Source of the DNA: Roseomonas gilardii | Lineage (GTDB): Bacteria > Pseudomonadota > Alphaproteobacteria > Acetobacterales > Acetobacteraceae | Direction: 5' to 3' | NCBI RefSeq assembly: GCF_001941945.1 | Contig: NZ_CP015585.1 | Location: 1-64,000, forward strand | Length of the DNA: 64,000 bases | Shown here: positions 1 through 7,930 of the stretch, piece after piece | How positions within the stretch are numbered: position 1 is the first letter of the stretch | Layout: each line of letters opens with the position of its first letter | Notes under the pieces: generated by a model | The model's database searches: none | Told to the model about the DNA's origin: nothing | Seen by the model: only the letters and a program-made list of their open reading frames with translations | Made by a program: the position numbers and the translations under genes

Positions 1-711
1 CAGCAGGGCGGCCAGCGCGCGCAGCTCCGGCGGCGAGAAGCCACGCATCGCGGTCCGCCCGGCCGGCCCGAACGCCTCGGACAGCACGGCCTCGACCGCT
101 TCCGGCGTCAGGGACGGACGGCCGAGGTCGCCATGGCGAAGGCCCGCGCTGCGGATGGCGACGGCGAGCGCATCCGAATCCTCGGGCCACTGTGCCACCA
201 GGATCTCGGAAGGGCCAATGCGGGCCAGGGCCGGCCCGCATCCCTCGAGCGAGGCCATGCAGGTGCCGATCTCGCTGGTGGACAGGTCGATCCAGGCGAA
301 CGCCACCGCCCGACCCTCGGCCAGGGCGACGGTCAGGTTGTTGGCCCTGCCCGCGACCAGCACGTCGGCATCGACCGAGGTGGCCGGCGTCATCAGACGC
401 AGGGGGCGCTCGCCCCCCGCCTCGACGGGCTGCTCGGAGAGAGCGACCCTGTGCCCGGCGGCCAGCAGGCGGGCGACGGCCCCGGCGGCACTGGCCGATG
501 GCACGCCGCACATCGGCACGTCGGGCGCATCCCTCTGCCGCCGGTGGGTCAGCTGCAGGCCGAGCGCCCGGGAGGCGATCGGGGCATCGGAGCCGAGGAT
601 CTCGTAGAACTCGCCGACCCGGTACAGCACCAGGTAGCCCGGCGCCGCCGCGCTCGCCTGCGCGTGAGCGGCCATCATCGGGCTGGCGGGGGGCCGGGCA
701 GGCGTGTCCAT
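1..711 (-). CDS. MutS-like mismatch recognition protein, N-terminal part (runs off window)
   Basis: Open from an ATG at 711 to the left edge, giving the first 237 residues. The N-terminus looks like MutS domain I. It has a YRVGEFYE stretch, matching the FYE mismatch-wedge motif (YRMGDFYELF in classic MutS), then a VPMCGVP stretch and a VALSEQP stretch matching the conserved MCGVP and AICEQ blocks. A domain II (connector)-like segment follows. The ATPase domain, if present, lies outside the window. MutS normally binds mismatched DNA as a dimer and starts repair. The sequence is diverged from housekeeping MutS, and it sits beside a conjugation locus rather than in a chromosomal repair context. 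It is divergent from the SGNH-type ORF at 823. Family assignment is fairly secure; function on this element is inference. Confidence 0.75.
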   Translation of the reverse strand, partial: MDTPARPPASPMMAAHAQASAAAPGYLVLYRVGEFYEILGSDAPIASRALGLQLTHRRQRDAPDVPMCGVPSASAAGAVARLLAAGHRVALSEQPVEAGGERPLRLMTPATSVDADVLVAGRANNLTVALAEGRAVAFAWIDLSTSEIGTCMASLEGCGPALARIGPSEILVAQWPEDSDALAVAIRSAGLRHGDLGRPSLTPEAVEAVLSEAFGPAGRTAMRGFSPPELRALAALL

Positions 712-822
712 TACCGAGAGATGCCGCGTCCCCGGCCCGGTTTCCAGTTCGTCCAGGCGGTGCTCGCCGGGATCGAGCCAACCGGCAGTGCCGTTCGCAT
801 CGGCATGGCACGAAATCGGTGC

Positions 823-1302
823 ATGCGCCGCATTCTGCTCCTGTTGCCCTGCCTCCTGCTTGGCGATCCCGCATTCGGACAGAGGCCGCCCGAGATCGGG
901 CGCAGCTGCGCTGTGCTGGGCGACAGCCTCGCAGTCGGTGCCGCCCGCCATGCCCCCGGCTGCGAGGTGCGGGCCCGGGTCGGCATCGGTAGCGCCGAGT
1001 TTGCCCGGACCTACGCCACCGTGCCGGTCCGGGCGGATGCGGTGCTGATCTCCCTCGGCGCCAACGATGGAGCCCGATCCGATACCGTGGAGCAACTGGC
1101 GACCGTCCACGCCGCGGTGATCGCCCGCCGGGTCACCTGGGTTCTGCCAGCCCGGGGAGAGGCCGCCCGCTCCACCTCCCCCAGCCGGCGCGCCGGCAGG
1201 CCGGCGACCCCTCCGGCCGACACGCCCGCCGGGGTGGCGGCGACCGCGACCAGGAAATCGAGCGCCGTCCGCACGTCCCGTTCGGTGATGAAGTGCGGAT
1301 GA
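823..1302 (+). pseudogene. SGNH/GDSL-type small exported protein, 3' end apparently lost
   Basis: An N-terminal signal peptide (MRRILLLLPCLLLG) is followed by the SGNH block I motif VLGDSLAVG and a later ISLGANDG block. This is the pattern of small periplasmic SGNH-hydrolase-like proteins. The family-like sequence stops near the WVLPAR stretch (about 1,155). After that the frame becomes arginine/serine-rich and antisense to the minus-strand ORF that ends here, so the expected C-terminal block with the catalytic His is missing. I read it as a gene fused out of frame at a deletion junction. No good ribosome binding site is visible; an alternative ATG lies at 805. Confidence 0.5.
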
Positions 1303-1349
1303 TCGGGGCCGCGATAGCAGATCGGGATGGCGCACGGGACGAAGGTCAC
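1011..1349 (-). CDS. hypothetical protein downstream of the winged-helix gene, possibly truncated
   Basis: The start is a GTG at 1,349 that overlaps the stop of the winged-helix gene in a GTGA, so it is probably translated as the last gene of the dotL operon. The first 65 residues or so look like an ordinary protein, with an opening MTFVPCAIPICYRGPDHPHF and a helical ERDVRTALDFLVAVAA stretch. The remainder lies antisense to the SGNH-type gene and looks like non-coding translation. I do not recognise the family. Both this gene and the SGNH gene seem to end at about the same point (around 1,155). Confidence 0.4.
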   Translation of the reverse strand: MTFVPCAIPICYRGPDHPHFITERDVRTALDFLVAVAATPAGVSAGGVAGLPARRLGEVERAASPRAGRTQVTRRAITAAWTVASCSTVSDRAPSLAPREISTASARTGTVA

Positions 1350-2272
1350 GACGTAGCCTCCTGGGCAATGCCGGTCAGGGGCGGCCGCCGCCGCGGGCGC
1401 TCCAGATCGCTTGGCGGCAGGGCCGGCGTGCCGGCGCGGGCATACCGACCCCAGCCGAGGCGAACGACCTCGCCGGACGCCTGCAGGGCGCGGAGATGGC
1501 CGGTGACGTTGGAGATCGAACGGCCGACATGGCCGGCGATCTCGCCTGCCTGACGCGGCTCCGACAGGAAGCTCAGGATGGCATCGCCCGCCCTCCGCCC
1601 CCGCGTGCGCGAATCTCCGCCGCAGGGCGCCGGCAAGGCAACCAGTCCGGCGGAACGGCTCCCGGTCGGGGCGTAGAGGCCGGGCCCCAGGTGGGACACT
1701 TCACCGCGGCGAAGCATCGCCTGCAGCAGGTCGTTCATCCGGGCCGGGGGCAGGCCAAGGAGCCTCGCCAGATGGAAGCTGCGGATCGGCCGGGCGGGCT
1801 CGGCAAGGACCGCGCTTCGCGCCAGCATCCGGACCAGGGCCTGGCGCTGGGAGGGGGTCGGCACCCGGATCCCGGCCCGCCGCCATGACCCCTGCGGGCC
1901 ACGCTCGGCGGCACCGAGGCGCATCAACGCCTCCACCTCGGCCCCGATCACGGCGGGCGGCAGGGCGGTATGGGACCATAGATGGGCCAGAGATACCCCG
2001 CCGGTGACCGGCAAGGCCGCGGCAATGCGACGGCTGGCGGACCACTCCGGTTCCACCGGGCCATCCCGCAGATCGGCTACGGAATCGGTCCGGATCACGA
2101 GGTCCTGGCAGTAAGGGCGCAGATGGTCCCGGGCGGAAAGCCCGAGCAGCACCAGCGCCATCTCGGCCGGGCTCGCATCGCACTCCCGCGCGAGAGCGCC
2201 CACGCCGAGAGGGTGTGTCAGAGCCGTCCATAGCCTCGCCGCCAGATCGCCCGCCAGCTCCTGACCGGCCAT
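1346..2272 (-). CDS. multi-winged-helix DNA-binding protein in the T4SS operon
   Basis: About 308 residues. The C-terminal third has a clear ArsR/MarR-like winged helix (AGEIAGHVGRSISNVTGHLR then LGWGRYAR). Two similar helix-turn-helix-plus-wing stretches occur earlier (around residues 85-135 and 160-205, the latter ending HLGPGLYAPTG), so it may be a tandem winged-helix protein. The ATG at 2,272 overlaps the dotL stop (TGATG); a GTG lies one codon upstream. The context suggests a regulator or a DNA-processing accessory factor of the transfer system, for example one recognising oriT, but no target is visible. The exact role is unknown. Confidence 0.7.
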   Translation of the reverse strand: MAGQELAGDLAARLWTALTHPLGVGALARECDASPAEMALVLLGLSARDHLRPYCQDLVIRTDSVADLRDGPVEPEWSASRRIAAALPVTGGVSLAHLWSHTALPPAVIGAEVEALMRLGAAERGPQGSWRRAGIRVPTPSQRQALVRMLARSAVLAEPARPIRSFHLARLLGLPPARMNDLLQAMLRRGEVSHLGPGLYAPTGSRSAGLVALPAPCGGDSRTRGRRAGDAILSFLSEPRQAGEIAGHVGRSISNVTGHLRALQASGEVVRLGWGRYARAGTPALPPSDLERPRRRPPLTGIAQEATS

Positions 2273-4575
2273 CACGAAGCCAGCCGCGCGGTCAGGTCGC
2301 GGAGCCGCCCGGCCAGCTCCTCCGGCCGCATGGCAGGCGGCTCCGGCAGGGTGACGAGCCTCGCCTGCGCGAGGGCCTGCCCGACCGCTGCCGCGGCGGC
2401 CTGGGCTTCCTCCGGGCTATTGCCAGCCAGCACCTCGATCGCGGCCACCGCGCGCTCCACCTGTGGTGAACGCCGCAGCCAAAGGGACGAGCCGGGGCCG
2501 GCCGGAGCAGGCGGTGCGGCTGGCGTCGTCCCGCTCTCCAGCATGGCCGTGCTCGACGTCACAGGGGGCTCGGTTCCGGGATCGCTGGCAGAGCGCGGCA
2601 CCACCACCAGGCCGGCCGCGGCGACGGCCGCCGCTGCCCTTTCCGACAGCGGGGCGGACCCTGACGCCGCGAACACCTCCATCATGGCCGCCAGCGCAGC
2701 GTCCGGCCGCTCTGGAACGCCCATGGGCACCCGGCCCGTCTCGATATGCGCCAGGACGTCGACGATCCGCCTGGCCTCCTCCTGCGTCTCGTCCGTGGGC
2801 CCAGCCAGCATGACCGGCCGGTTGCGCCGGATCGGACCCTCGACCTCGATCTCCGCGTGGTACAGCTTGGCGTAGACGCGCCGGCCGCCGAGCAGGATCA
2901 CCGCCTCGCCCTCCAGCAGCTTCTGCAGGTCGGACCAGGCAACACGGTTGACCTTGCGAACCTCGGCCGATGGTCCTTCGCGGTAGTTGCCCGCGTCGCC
3001 CGCGACGAAGCTCGTCGCCTGCGTCACCTCGGTCTCGCCGGCGGTCTTCTCGATCCAGTTCCGGGTGCGCTCCGCATCCTGCTGGCGCATGGCGATGGTC
3101 AGGTTGGCGTTGCCCAGCAGCGAGGCGGTCTTCTCGCCGAGACGGGCCCAGACGCCGCTGATTTCCTGGAAGGCCAGCCAGAAGGCGATGTTGAGGCCGC
3201 GCCCCATGGCCAGCATGCGGTCCATGCCGTTGGTCGCATAGTAGGCCAGCTCGTCGAAGACGACGTAGAACGGCCCCTCGCCCATGCCGGGCTTGAGCGA
3301 GAAGATCTCCCGGGTGTCGCCTTCGAGGCGGGCGCCCAGTAGCTGTGCGAGCATGCCGCGCAGGCTGGCCACGACAATCTTGCCCAGCGACGCCAGGGTG
3401 TCGTCGGAGTTCTCCAGCGCCGGCAGGTTGACCACGAGGATGCGCCGGTTCAGCACCACGTCGCGCATGTCGATGTCGCCATGCGTGACCTTGAAGATGT
3501 GCCCCAGGCTGACCGACAGCTGGGTGAAGGGGCCGGTGAAGTAGAACAGCGCGAAGCCGTGCTGCTTCGACGGCTCCTCGCCCTTCTGCTTGTTGTAGGG
3601 CTGGGTGGTGTCGTAGCCTGGCAGCTCGCCGAGATAGGCGTTCAGCGGGTAGAGGATCTCCTCGGGAATGTCGTTGACGAAGATCTCCCTCACCGTCCCC
3701 CTGATGCCCTCGCGGTGCAGGAAGACCTTGCGGGTCGCCAGCATGCCGATGGAGCGCAGCTCCAGCGCGAAGCGGATCGTCTCGATATTGATCGGAATGC
3801 CCTTCTCGTCGCGCATCCACACCAGCACCGGGGCGATGGTCCCGACCAGCGCGATCGCGCGGGTGCGGAAGACGCCGTTGCTGTCCTCGGAGCGCTGCTC
3901 GCCCAGTTGGCTGACCAGCATCTCGCGCAGCGCATCGGCATTGCCGTGGGCGAAGGGATTGAAGGTGTTGCTGTCCTTCACGCCGGAGGCAACGAGGAGG
4001 TTGAGGGCCAGGAGGTCATCCTCGCGGCCATAGTGCCGCAGCAGCGCCGCGACCTGGCCGTAGAGCTGGTTGTCGGCCTTGCCGTCGACCAGCACGAAGC
4101 CGGTCCCCTGGGCCAGCGCATTGGTCAGCAGGCTGAGGATGGCCGTGGTCTTGCCGGCGCCGGTGGTGCCCGGGATGGTGCAGTGCTGGCGCGCATCCTC
4201 GTTGGTGATCCACAGTTCCTGTCCGGTCACCTGGTCGGTGCCGAGGTAGAGGCTGCCTGCGGCCATGCGAGGCGAGCGGTCCTTCGGGCTCGGGTAGTTC
4301 CAGTCGAGCTGGCCCGCGCTCTGTGGCAGGCGCAGCGGCAGCTTGACGTGCCGGCGCATCACCCAGGTCGCATAGGCGATCGAGGCGGGCACCAGCAGAT
4401 CGAGGGCTGCCGGGTAGAGGAACGCCCCCGCCGCAGTCACCCCCAGCAAGAGTCCGGAGAATTGGCTGCCGAGCAGCTCTGCGAGCCGGACGGTGAGCGG
4501 ACGCACGTCGCGGTAGCCCATGCCGCCACCGCGCTCGAACCGGCCTTGCGGCCCGGAAATCTCGCGCTGGATCAT
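2272..4575 (-). CDS. dotL: DotL/IcmO (TrbC-like) type IV coupling ATPase
   Basis: A 767-residue inner-membrane coupling protein that would hand DNA or protein substrates to the type IVB channel. Two membrane segments lie at about residues 36-74. Walker A is GTTGAGKTT at 136-144 and Walker B is YVVFDEL at 437-443. Between them is the large DotL-specific insertion (about 205-345) containing PVLVWMRDEKG and LYPLNAYLGELPGYD. The C-terminus is Pro/Ala-rich and variable, as in DotL, where adaptors dock. It lies downstream of dotM and a small membrane protein, 9 bases from the latter, and overlaps the winged-helix gene. The equivalent in IncI plasmids is TrbC. A shorter copy of the insertion is encoded separately at 6,236-6,691. 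Confidence 0.95.
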   Translation of the reverse strand: MIQREISGPQGRFERGGGMGYRDVRPLTVRLAELLGSQFSGLLLGVTAAGAFLYPAALDLLVPASIAYATWVMRRHVKLPLRLPQSAGQLDWNYPSPKDRSPRMAAGSLYLGTDQVTGQELWITNEDARQHCTIPGTTGAGKTTAILSLLTNALAQGTGFVLVDGKADNQLYGQVAALLRHYGREDDLLALNLLVASGVKDSNTFNPFAHGNADALREMLVSQLGEQRSEDSNGVFRTRAIALVGTIAPVLVWMRDEKGIPINIETIRFALELRSIGMLATRKVFLHREGIRGTVREIFVNDIPEEILYPLNAYLGELPGYDTTQPYNKQKGEEPSKQHGFALFYFTGPFTQLSVSLGHIFKVTHGDIDMRDVVLNRRILVVNLPALENSDDTLASLGKIVVASLRGMLAQLLGARLEGDTREIFSLKPGMGEGPFYVVFDELAYYATNGMDRMLAMGRGLNIAFWLAFQEISGVWARLGEKTASLLGNANLTIAMRQQDAERTRNWIEKTAGETEVTQATSFVAGDAGNYREGPSAEVRKVNRVAWSDLQKLLEGEAVILLGGRRVYAKLYHAEIEVEGPIRRNRPVMLAGPTDETQEEARRIVDVLAHIETGRVPMGVPERPDAALAAMMEVFAASGSAPLSERAAAAVAAAGLVVVPRSASDPGTEPPVTSSTAMLESGTTPAAPPAPAGPGSSLWLRRSPQVERAVAAIEVLAGNSPEEAQAAAAAVGQALAQARLVTLPEPPAMRPEELAGRLRDLTARLAS

Positions 4576-4584
4576 GATGGGACC

Positions 4585-5058
4585 TCAGCGTTCCAGGCCA
4601 AAGGCGTTGCGGGCCGGGGCGCCGGACGGCGCCGGCCCCTGAACCTGGGTGCCGGGCGTGGAGGGCATGACGATGCGCGGGCGCTCTGCCAGTTGCTGCT
4701 GCAGTCGCGGCGGGAAGGAAGGCGGCATCGCCGTCACGGCAGGCGCCGGCACCGCCCCGGGTATCGCCGGAGATCCAGCGGCGAAGGCAGCAGGGTCCAT
4801 CCCCCCAGGTAGCCGCTGCCCCCCGGCGGTCAGGTAGCCCGCGAGGAACACGGCCCCCCCGAGACCGAGCATGGCGCCAAGCCTCAGCAGCGGGCGCCGC
4901 TGACGCCGCTCCTGGCGCTCCGGAGCTGCCCCCATCGCCTCGCCGAGATGGATGTGCAGATGCACGACCTGCGGCCCGGCGCCGGGTTCCGCCACTCCCT
5001 CCTGGCGCCCGGGAAGGTTCACCACCAGCCCGCCCTCCGCCATTGCAAGTTTCGCCAT
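4585..5058 (-). CDS. small single-pass membrane protein between dotM and dotL
   Basis: 157 residues if started at the ATG at 5,058, which overlaps the dotM stop as ATGA; longer in-frame starts would sit inside dotM. An N-terminal cytoplasmic part contains a HLHIHLGEA stretch. One membrane helix follows at roughly residues 60-80 (LGAMLGLGGAVFLAGYLTAG), then a Pro/Ala-rich periplasmic tail ending NAFGLER. I do not recognise the family. Its tight placement between the two coupling-complex genes suggests it belongs to that complex, which is inference. Confidence 0.7.
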   Translation of the reverse strand: MAKLAMAEGGLVVNLPGRQEGVAEPGAGPQVVHLHIHLGEAMGAAPERQERRQRRPLLRLGAMLGLGGAVFLAGYLTAGGQRLPGGMDPAAFAAGSPAIPGAVPAPAVTAMPPSFPPRLQQQLAERPRIVMPSTPGTQVQGPAPSGAPARNAFGLER

Positions 5059-6239
5059 CACCCCTGCTCCCTGCGCTTCGGCTCGGAGCGATCCTGCTGG
5101 ACGGTCATGCGAATGGCGCTCACGGCTTCCTCGACGCAGGGCTGGAACAGGGCATGCCGCGCCGTCCGCTCGGCCTGCCAATGGGAACGGGCGCCGACCG
5201 CCTCGACGCGTGGATTGGGGTGGCTGTTCTGCCCTGGCCCGTGCCCGGGAAAGCCCAGCGAATGCAGCGCATACCAGAGGTTGCGATTCACCAGCTTGAG
5301 GCCGTTGAACTGCGCCGGCGCCAACACGCCGGAGGCCAGTCGAGCGGCATTGAGGAGCCCCATCATCGCGGTGGTCTCGTAGCCGTGGAGATTGGCGGCG
5401 ATCTCGGCCGGATCGCGGATGGTGGCGTCGGCAAGCGTCGCGTCCGCCCGCGCGAGGACCTCGCCCGGCACGGCCAGGGGCTTGTCCGGGCCCGAAGGAC
5501 CATGCCCGGCATCGGCGGCCAGACCCTCGGCGAAGTCGCCCAGCAGGCTCTGGGAGGATTCCCGATCCCCGGCCAGATGCAGCGCAAAGGCCGCGAAGAG
5601 CACCCGCGCCGCAGGCTGGGCCTTGCGCGAACCGCGCCAGGCGGGACCGAGTTGCCGTGTCAGGGCCCGGCGCAGGCGCGCCTCGTCGATCTCCTGGCTG
5701 TCACTCATGGCGAAGCGCCGCAGCCACTCCTCGAGGTGCAGCGCCGGGTCGGCGGGGCGCGGCGCCGTGGCGGCGGGCATCACCAGCCGGAGCCGGCGCC
5801 CCAGCATGGCGCCAGCCGAGCGGTAGAAGCCCGCCTGCTCGCGCAGCAGGCCGTCGAGATCGAAGCGCCGACGGAAGCGGCCGGGCGGCGCCCAGACGAA
5901 GCACACCACGGCGAGGGCGCCGATCAGCAGCGCCGCCGGCAGGCGGAAGACCGTGTTGACCTGCCCGCACATCCGCACCAGCCGCTCGAAACTGACCGTT
6001 TCGTAGTTGCCCGTGATGACGGCCTCGCGCAGCGCCGCGAGCTCGGTCGTGTAGGGCGAGACGAACGTCATCTTGTGGACCTGCAGCCAGGCCACGGCCG
6101 CGACCACCTCGGCGTGGTGCTCGCTCCAGAGCAGCCAGCCCAGGAACCCGAGGCCCGCCACGATCACGATGAGGCAGAGCACGAAATAGTCGTCGCCCGA
6201 TGCCCAGCCGCGGCGGGAGCCGCCTCCCATGGTGCTCAT
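5058..6239 (-). CDS. dotM: DotM/IcmP (TrbA-like) coupling-complex membrane protein
   Basis: 393 residues. It has an N-terminal membrane helix (YFVLCLIVIVAGLGFLGWLL) and a second at about residues 100-118, then a long cytoplasmic domain. The C-terminal region carries DotM/TrbA-type features: LVNRNLWYALHSLGFPGHG and a later ARSHWQAERTARHALFQPCV. DotM partners DotL in the type IVB coupling complex. The start at 6,239 overlaps the stop of the upstream DotL-like small gene. The order dotM, small membrane protein, dotL is compact and probably one transcript. Confidence 0.9.
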   Translation of the reverse strand: MSTMGGGSRRGWASGDDYFVLCLIVIVAGLGFLGWLLWSEHHAEVVAAVAWLQVHKMTFVSPYTTELAALREAVITGNYETVSFERLVRMCGQVNTVFRLPAALLIGALAVVCFVWAPPGRFRRRFDLDGLLREQAGFYRSAGAMLGRRLRLVMPAATAPRPADPALHLEEWLRRFAMSDSQEIDEARLRRALTRQLGPAWRGSRKAQPAARVLFAAFALHLAGDRESSQSLLGDFAEGLAADAGHGPSGPDKPLAVPGEVLARADATLADATIRDPAEIAANLHGYETTAMMGLLNAARLASGVLAPAQFNGLKLVNRNLWYALHSLGFPGHGPGQNSHPNPRVEAVGARSHWQAERTARHALFQPCVEEAVSAIRMTVQQDRSEPKRREQG

Positions 6240-6691
6240 GCCGGGGCTCCGAAGAAGACGACGTTGGCGTGGTGCCGCAGCGGTACGACGGTCTGCCGCT
6301 CCACCGGCAAACGGCTGTCATAGCCCGGCAGGTCGTCCAGCCATCGGTTGAGCGGATAGACGATGGCCTCGGGCATCGCCCGCGCCTCGATCTCCACGAT
6401 CTCCCCGCCAATCAGGCGGCGGAACCGCCGCCGGGTGGCCAGGGCGGCGATGGAGGACAGCTCCATGGAGAAGCGCACGGCGGGATGATCGAGGACCAGG
6501 CCGGCGTGATCCCGCATCCAGACCAGCACCGGCGAGAGGATGCGCAGCAGGCGCGCGGCCAGGCCGCGCCACGGGCCCTGCCCCACGGCGCGGAAACCCG
6601 CCATGCGGCGCAGCAGCACCATGCGGACGGCATCGGCATCGCCATGCCGCAGGGGGTCGGGGGAACAGGGGATGAATATGGCGCTGGCCAT
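6236..6691 (-). CDS. stand-alone copy of the DotL middle (insertion) domain
   Basis: 151 residues from the ATG at 6,691, chosen because GGAG lies 6 bases upstream. Nearly the whole protein aligns by eye with DotL residues 205-345 of this same locus: LRHGDADAVRMVLLRRM against FAHGNADALREMLVSQL, SPVLVWMRDHAG against APVLVWMRDEKG, and VYPLNRWLDDLPGYD against LYPLNAYLGELPGYD. It has no Walker A, no Walker B and no membrane helix, so it is not a coupling ATPase. It may mimic or cap the DotL surface, or be a duplicated adaptor-binding module. It overlaps dotM by 4 bases and is intact, so it is probably not a decaying fragment. Confidence 0.75.
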   Translation of the reverse strand: MASAIFIPCSPDPLRHGDADAVRMVLLRRMAGFRAVGQGPWRGLAARLLRILSPVLVWMRDHAGLVLDHPAVRFSMELSSIAALATRRRFRRLIGGEIVEIEARAMPEAIVYPLNRWLDDLPGYDSRLPVERQTVVPLRHHANVVFFGAPA

Positions 6692-6747
6692 GCGAGGCTC
6701 CGATCTCATCCCCGGAGTCTGCCGTTTCGCCGTGCGAACAGCGCCGG

Positions 6748-7263
6748 TCAGCGTGCCGGGGGGACCGCGGATCCCGACGCGATGCGGCGCAGCCGCTCGG
6801 CGTGCTCCAGCACCCGGCGCAGGTAGCGCGTCTTGTAGACCTCGGTGCTGGAATGATAGCGGCCGACCCCTTCCCAGAAGTCGCCGCCGGCACTGTCCAG
6901 CGCGTTGCGGAGGATCCAGGCGCCGGCCTCGACATTGGCGCAGAAGTTGTTGAGCAGCGCCTCGCGCGCGCCTGCCACGCTGGTGTGCCAGCGCCGGGCC
7001 AGGGCTGGCAGGTGGATCTCGTTGACCTGCATCGGGCCGATATCCACCGTGCCGTTGGTGTTGCCGCTGGTGCGGCCGATCGCGCCTCCCTCGACGGAGA
7101 GCAGCAGGACGATCGCGCCAGACGGGACGCGGTGCAGGACAGCGGCGGCACGGATGCACTCGGTGGCCGTGGCAACCGTCGTATCCGTCACACCCTCCGC
7201 CCGCGCCGGGGTGAGGGCCAGCAGCGCCAGGGCAGCCGTTGCCGCGATCAGCGGGGCTCTCAC
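6748..7263 (-). CDS. lytic transglycosylase (SLT domain), exported
   Basis: 171 residues from a GTG at 7,263 that overlaps the upstream stop as GTGA. A signal peptide (LIAATAALALLALTPARA) precedes a soluble-lytic-transglycosylase core: LLLSVEGGAIG with the likely catalytic Glu, then VDIGPMQVNEIHLPAL matching the GLMQV block, and a late GVGRYHSS. Such enzymes open peptidoglycan locally so the secretion channel can pass, like the transglycosylases of other conjugation systems. It lies in the same operon as dotB and icmT. Confidence 0.85.
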   Translation of the reverse strand: MRAPLIAATAALALLALTPARAEGVTDTTVATATECIRAAAVLHRVPSGAIVLLLSVEGGAIGRTSGNTNGTVDIGPMQVNEIHLPALARRWHTSVAGAREALLNNFCANVEAGAWILRNALDSAGGDFWEGVGRYHSSTEVYKTRYLRRVLEHAERLRRIASGSAVPPAR

Positions 7264-7685
7264 GGACTGGCTCCCGGCGAGACCCGGCGTGCCGGAGCCT
7301 GCTCCAGCCGCAGCGACCTCCACACTTCGGCAAAGTCGTTGACCAGCAGCGCGTTGGGGCTGCCGGTGCGGCTGATCGCCTCCAGGGCGGCGAGCGCGGC
7401 CACGGTCAGGGGCTCGCCCCGAACCGCCTGCACCCGGTAGCCCAGCAACGCGCCGGGATCGCGCGCCTGCTCGACCCCGAGCGAGCGGCCGGTGGCGGCC
7501 TGCCAGACCGCATCGGCCGCCGCCATAAGGCTGGGCATCACTCCGTCCGGCGCCCCCGCCAGATCGGCGGGCAGGCGGTGCAGCCGGCCGGAAGCCTCGT
7601 CGCGCAGCAGCAGAGGGCGTCCGTCACGCTCGACCATCGCCTGCAGGACGTGGCCGAGCCGGCCAAGGTCCAGGGAGGGGCTCAT
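7260..7685 (-). CDS. IcmS-like small adaptor protein (tentative)
   Basis: 141 residues starting at 7,685, overlapping the icmT stop by 4 bases. Two points favour IcmS. It lies directly after icmT, as icmS does in Legionella. The middle also has GALLGYRVQAV followed by a helical segment, resembling ALLGIRVVF and the helix after it in IcmS. The start, SLDLGRLGHVLQAMVERDG, resembles the helical IcmS N-terminus. There is no signal peptide or membrane segment, so it is cytoplasmic. IcmS/IcmW adaptors bind DotL and effectors; IncI conjugation systems generally lack them. Similarity is weak and a structure comparison would be needed. Confidence 0.45.
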   Translation of the reverse strand: MSPSLDLGRLGHVLQAMVERDGRPLLLRDEASGRLHRLPADLAGAPDGVMPSLMAAADAVWQAATGRSLGVEQARDPGALLGYRVQAVRGEPLTVAALAALEAISRTGSPNALLVNDFAEVWRSLRLEQAPARRVSPGASP

Positions 7686-7930
7686 GCCAGCCTCCGGCGG
7701 CGCCAGGCCGGAACGGCGGGCCGCAGCCGGCCAACCAGCCATCGCCGCAACACCCGCAGCAGTGCCGGGACGGTCAGCCCGAAGAAGCTGATAATCCCGA
7801 AGAACGCCGTGCCGGCGAGGGCGATGTAGAGGGTGGTCCAGCTCCAGTAGACCACGAAGCAGAGGACCGGGATGCAGGCCCGGGCATCCAGCATCAGGAT
7901 CCGCACCGGCAGGGCCGTGTTGCGCCACAT
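7682..7930 (-). CDS. icmT: IcmT/TraK inner-membrane protein
   Basis: 82 residues. The opening MWRNTALPVRILMLDARACI closely follows the IcmT pattern (MWRN, then DARA). Two membrane stretches come next (IPVLCFVVYWSW and IALAGTAFFGIISFFGL), and the conserved end is WLVGRLRPAVPAWRRR. IcmT and its IncI relative TraK sit in the inner membrane of the type IVB apparatus. The start overlaps the dotB stop (ATGA) and the end overlaps the IcmS-like gene. Confidence 0.9.
   Translation of the reverse strand: MWRNTALPVRILMLDARACIPVLCFVVYWSWTTLYIALAGTAFFGIISFFGLTVPALLRVLRRWLVGRLRPAVPAWRRRRLA

Noticed and set aside
133-802. Long plus-strand open frame at the left edge
   Set aside because: It is antisense to the MutS-like gene, which shows recognisable motifs; the plus-strand translation is Arg/Gly-rich with no ribosome site.
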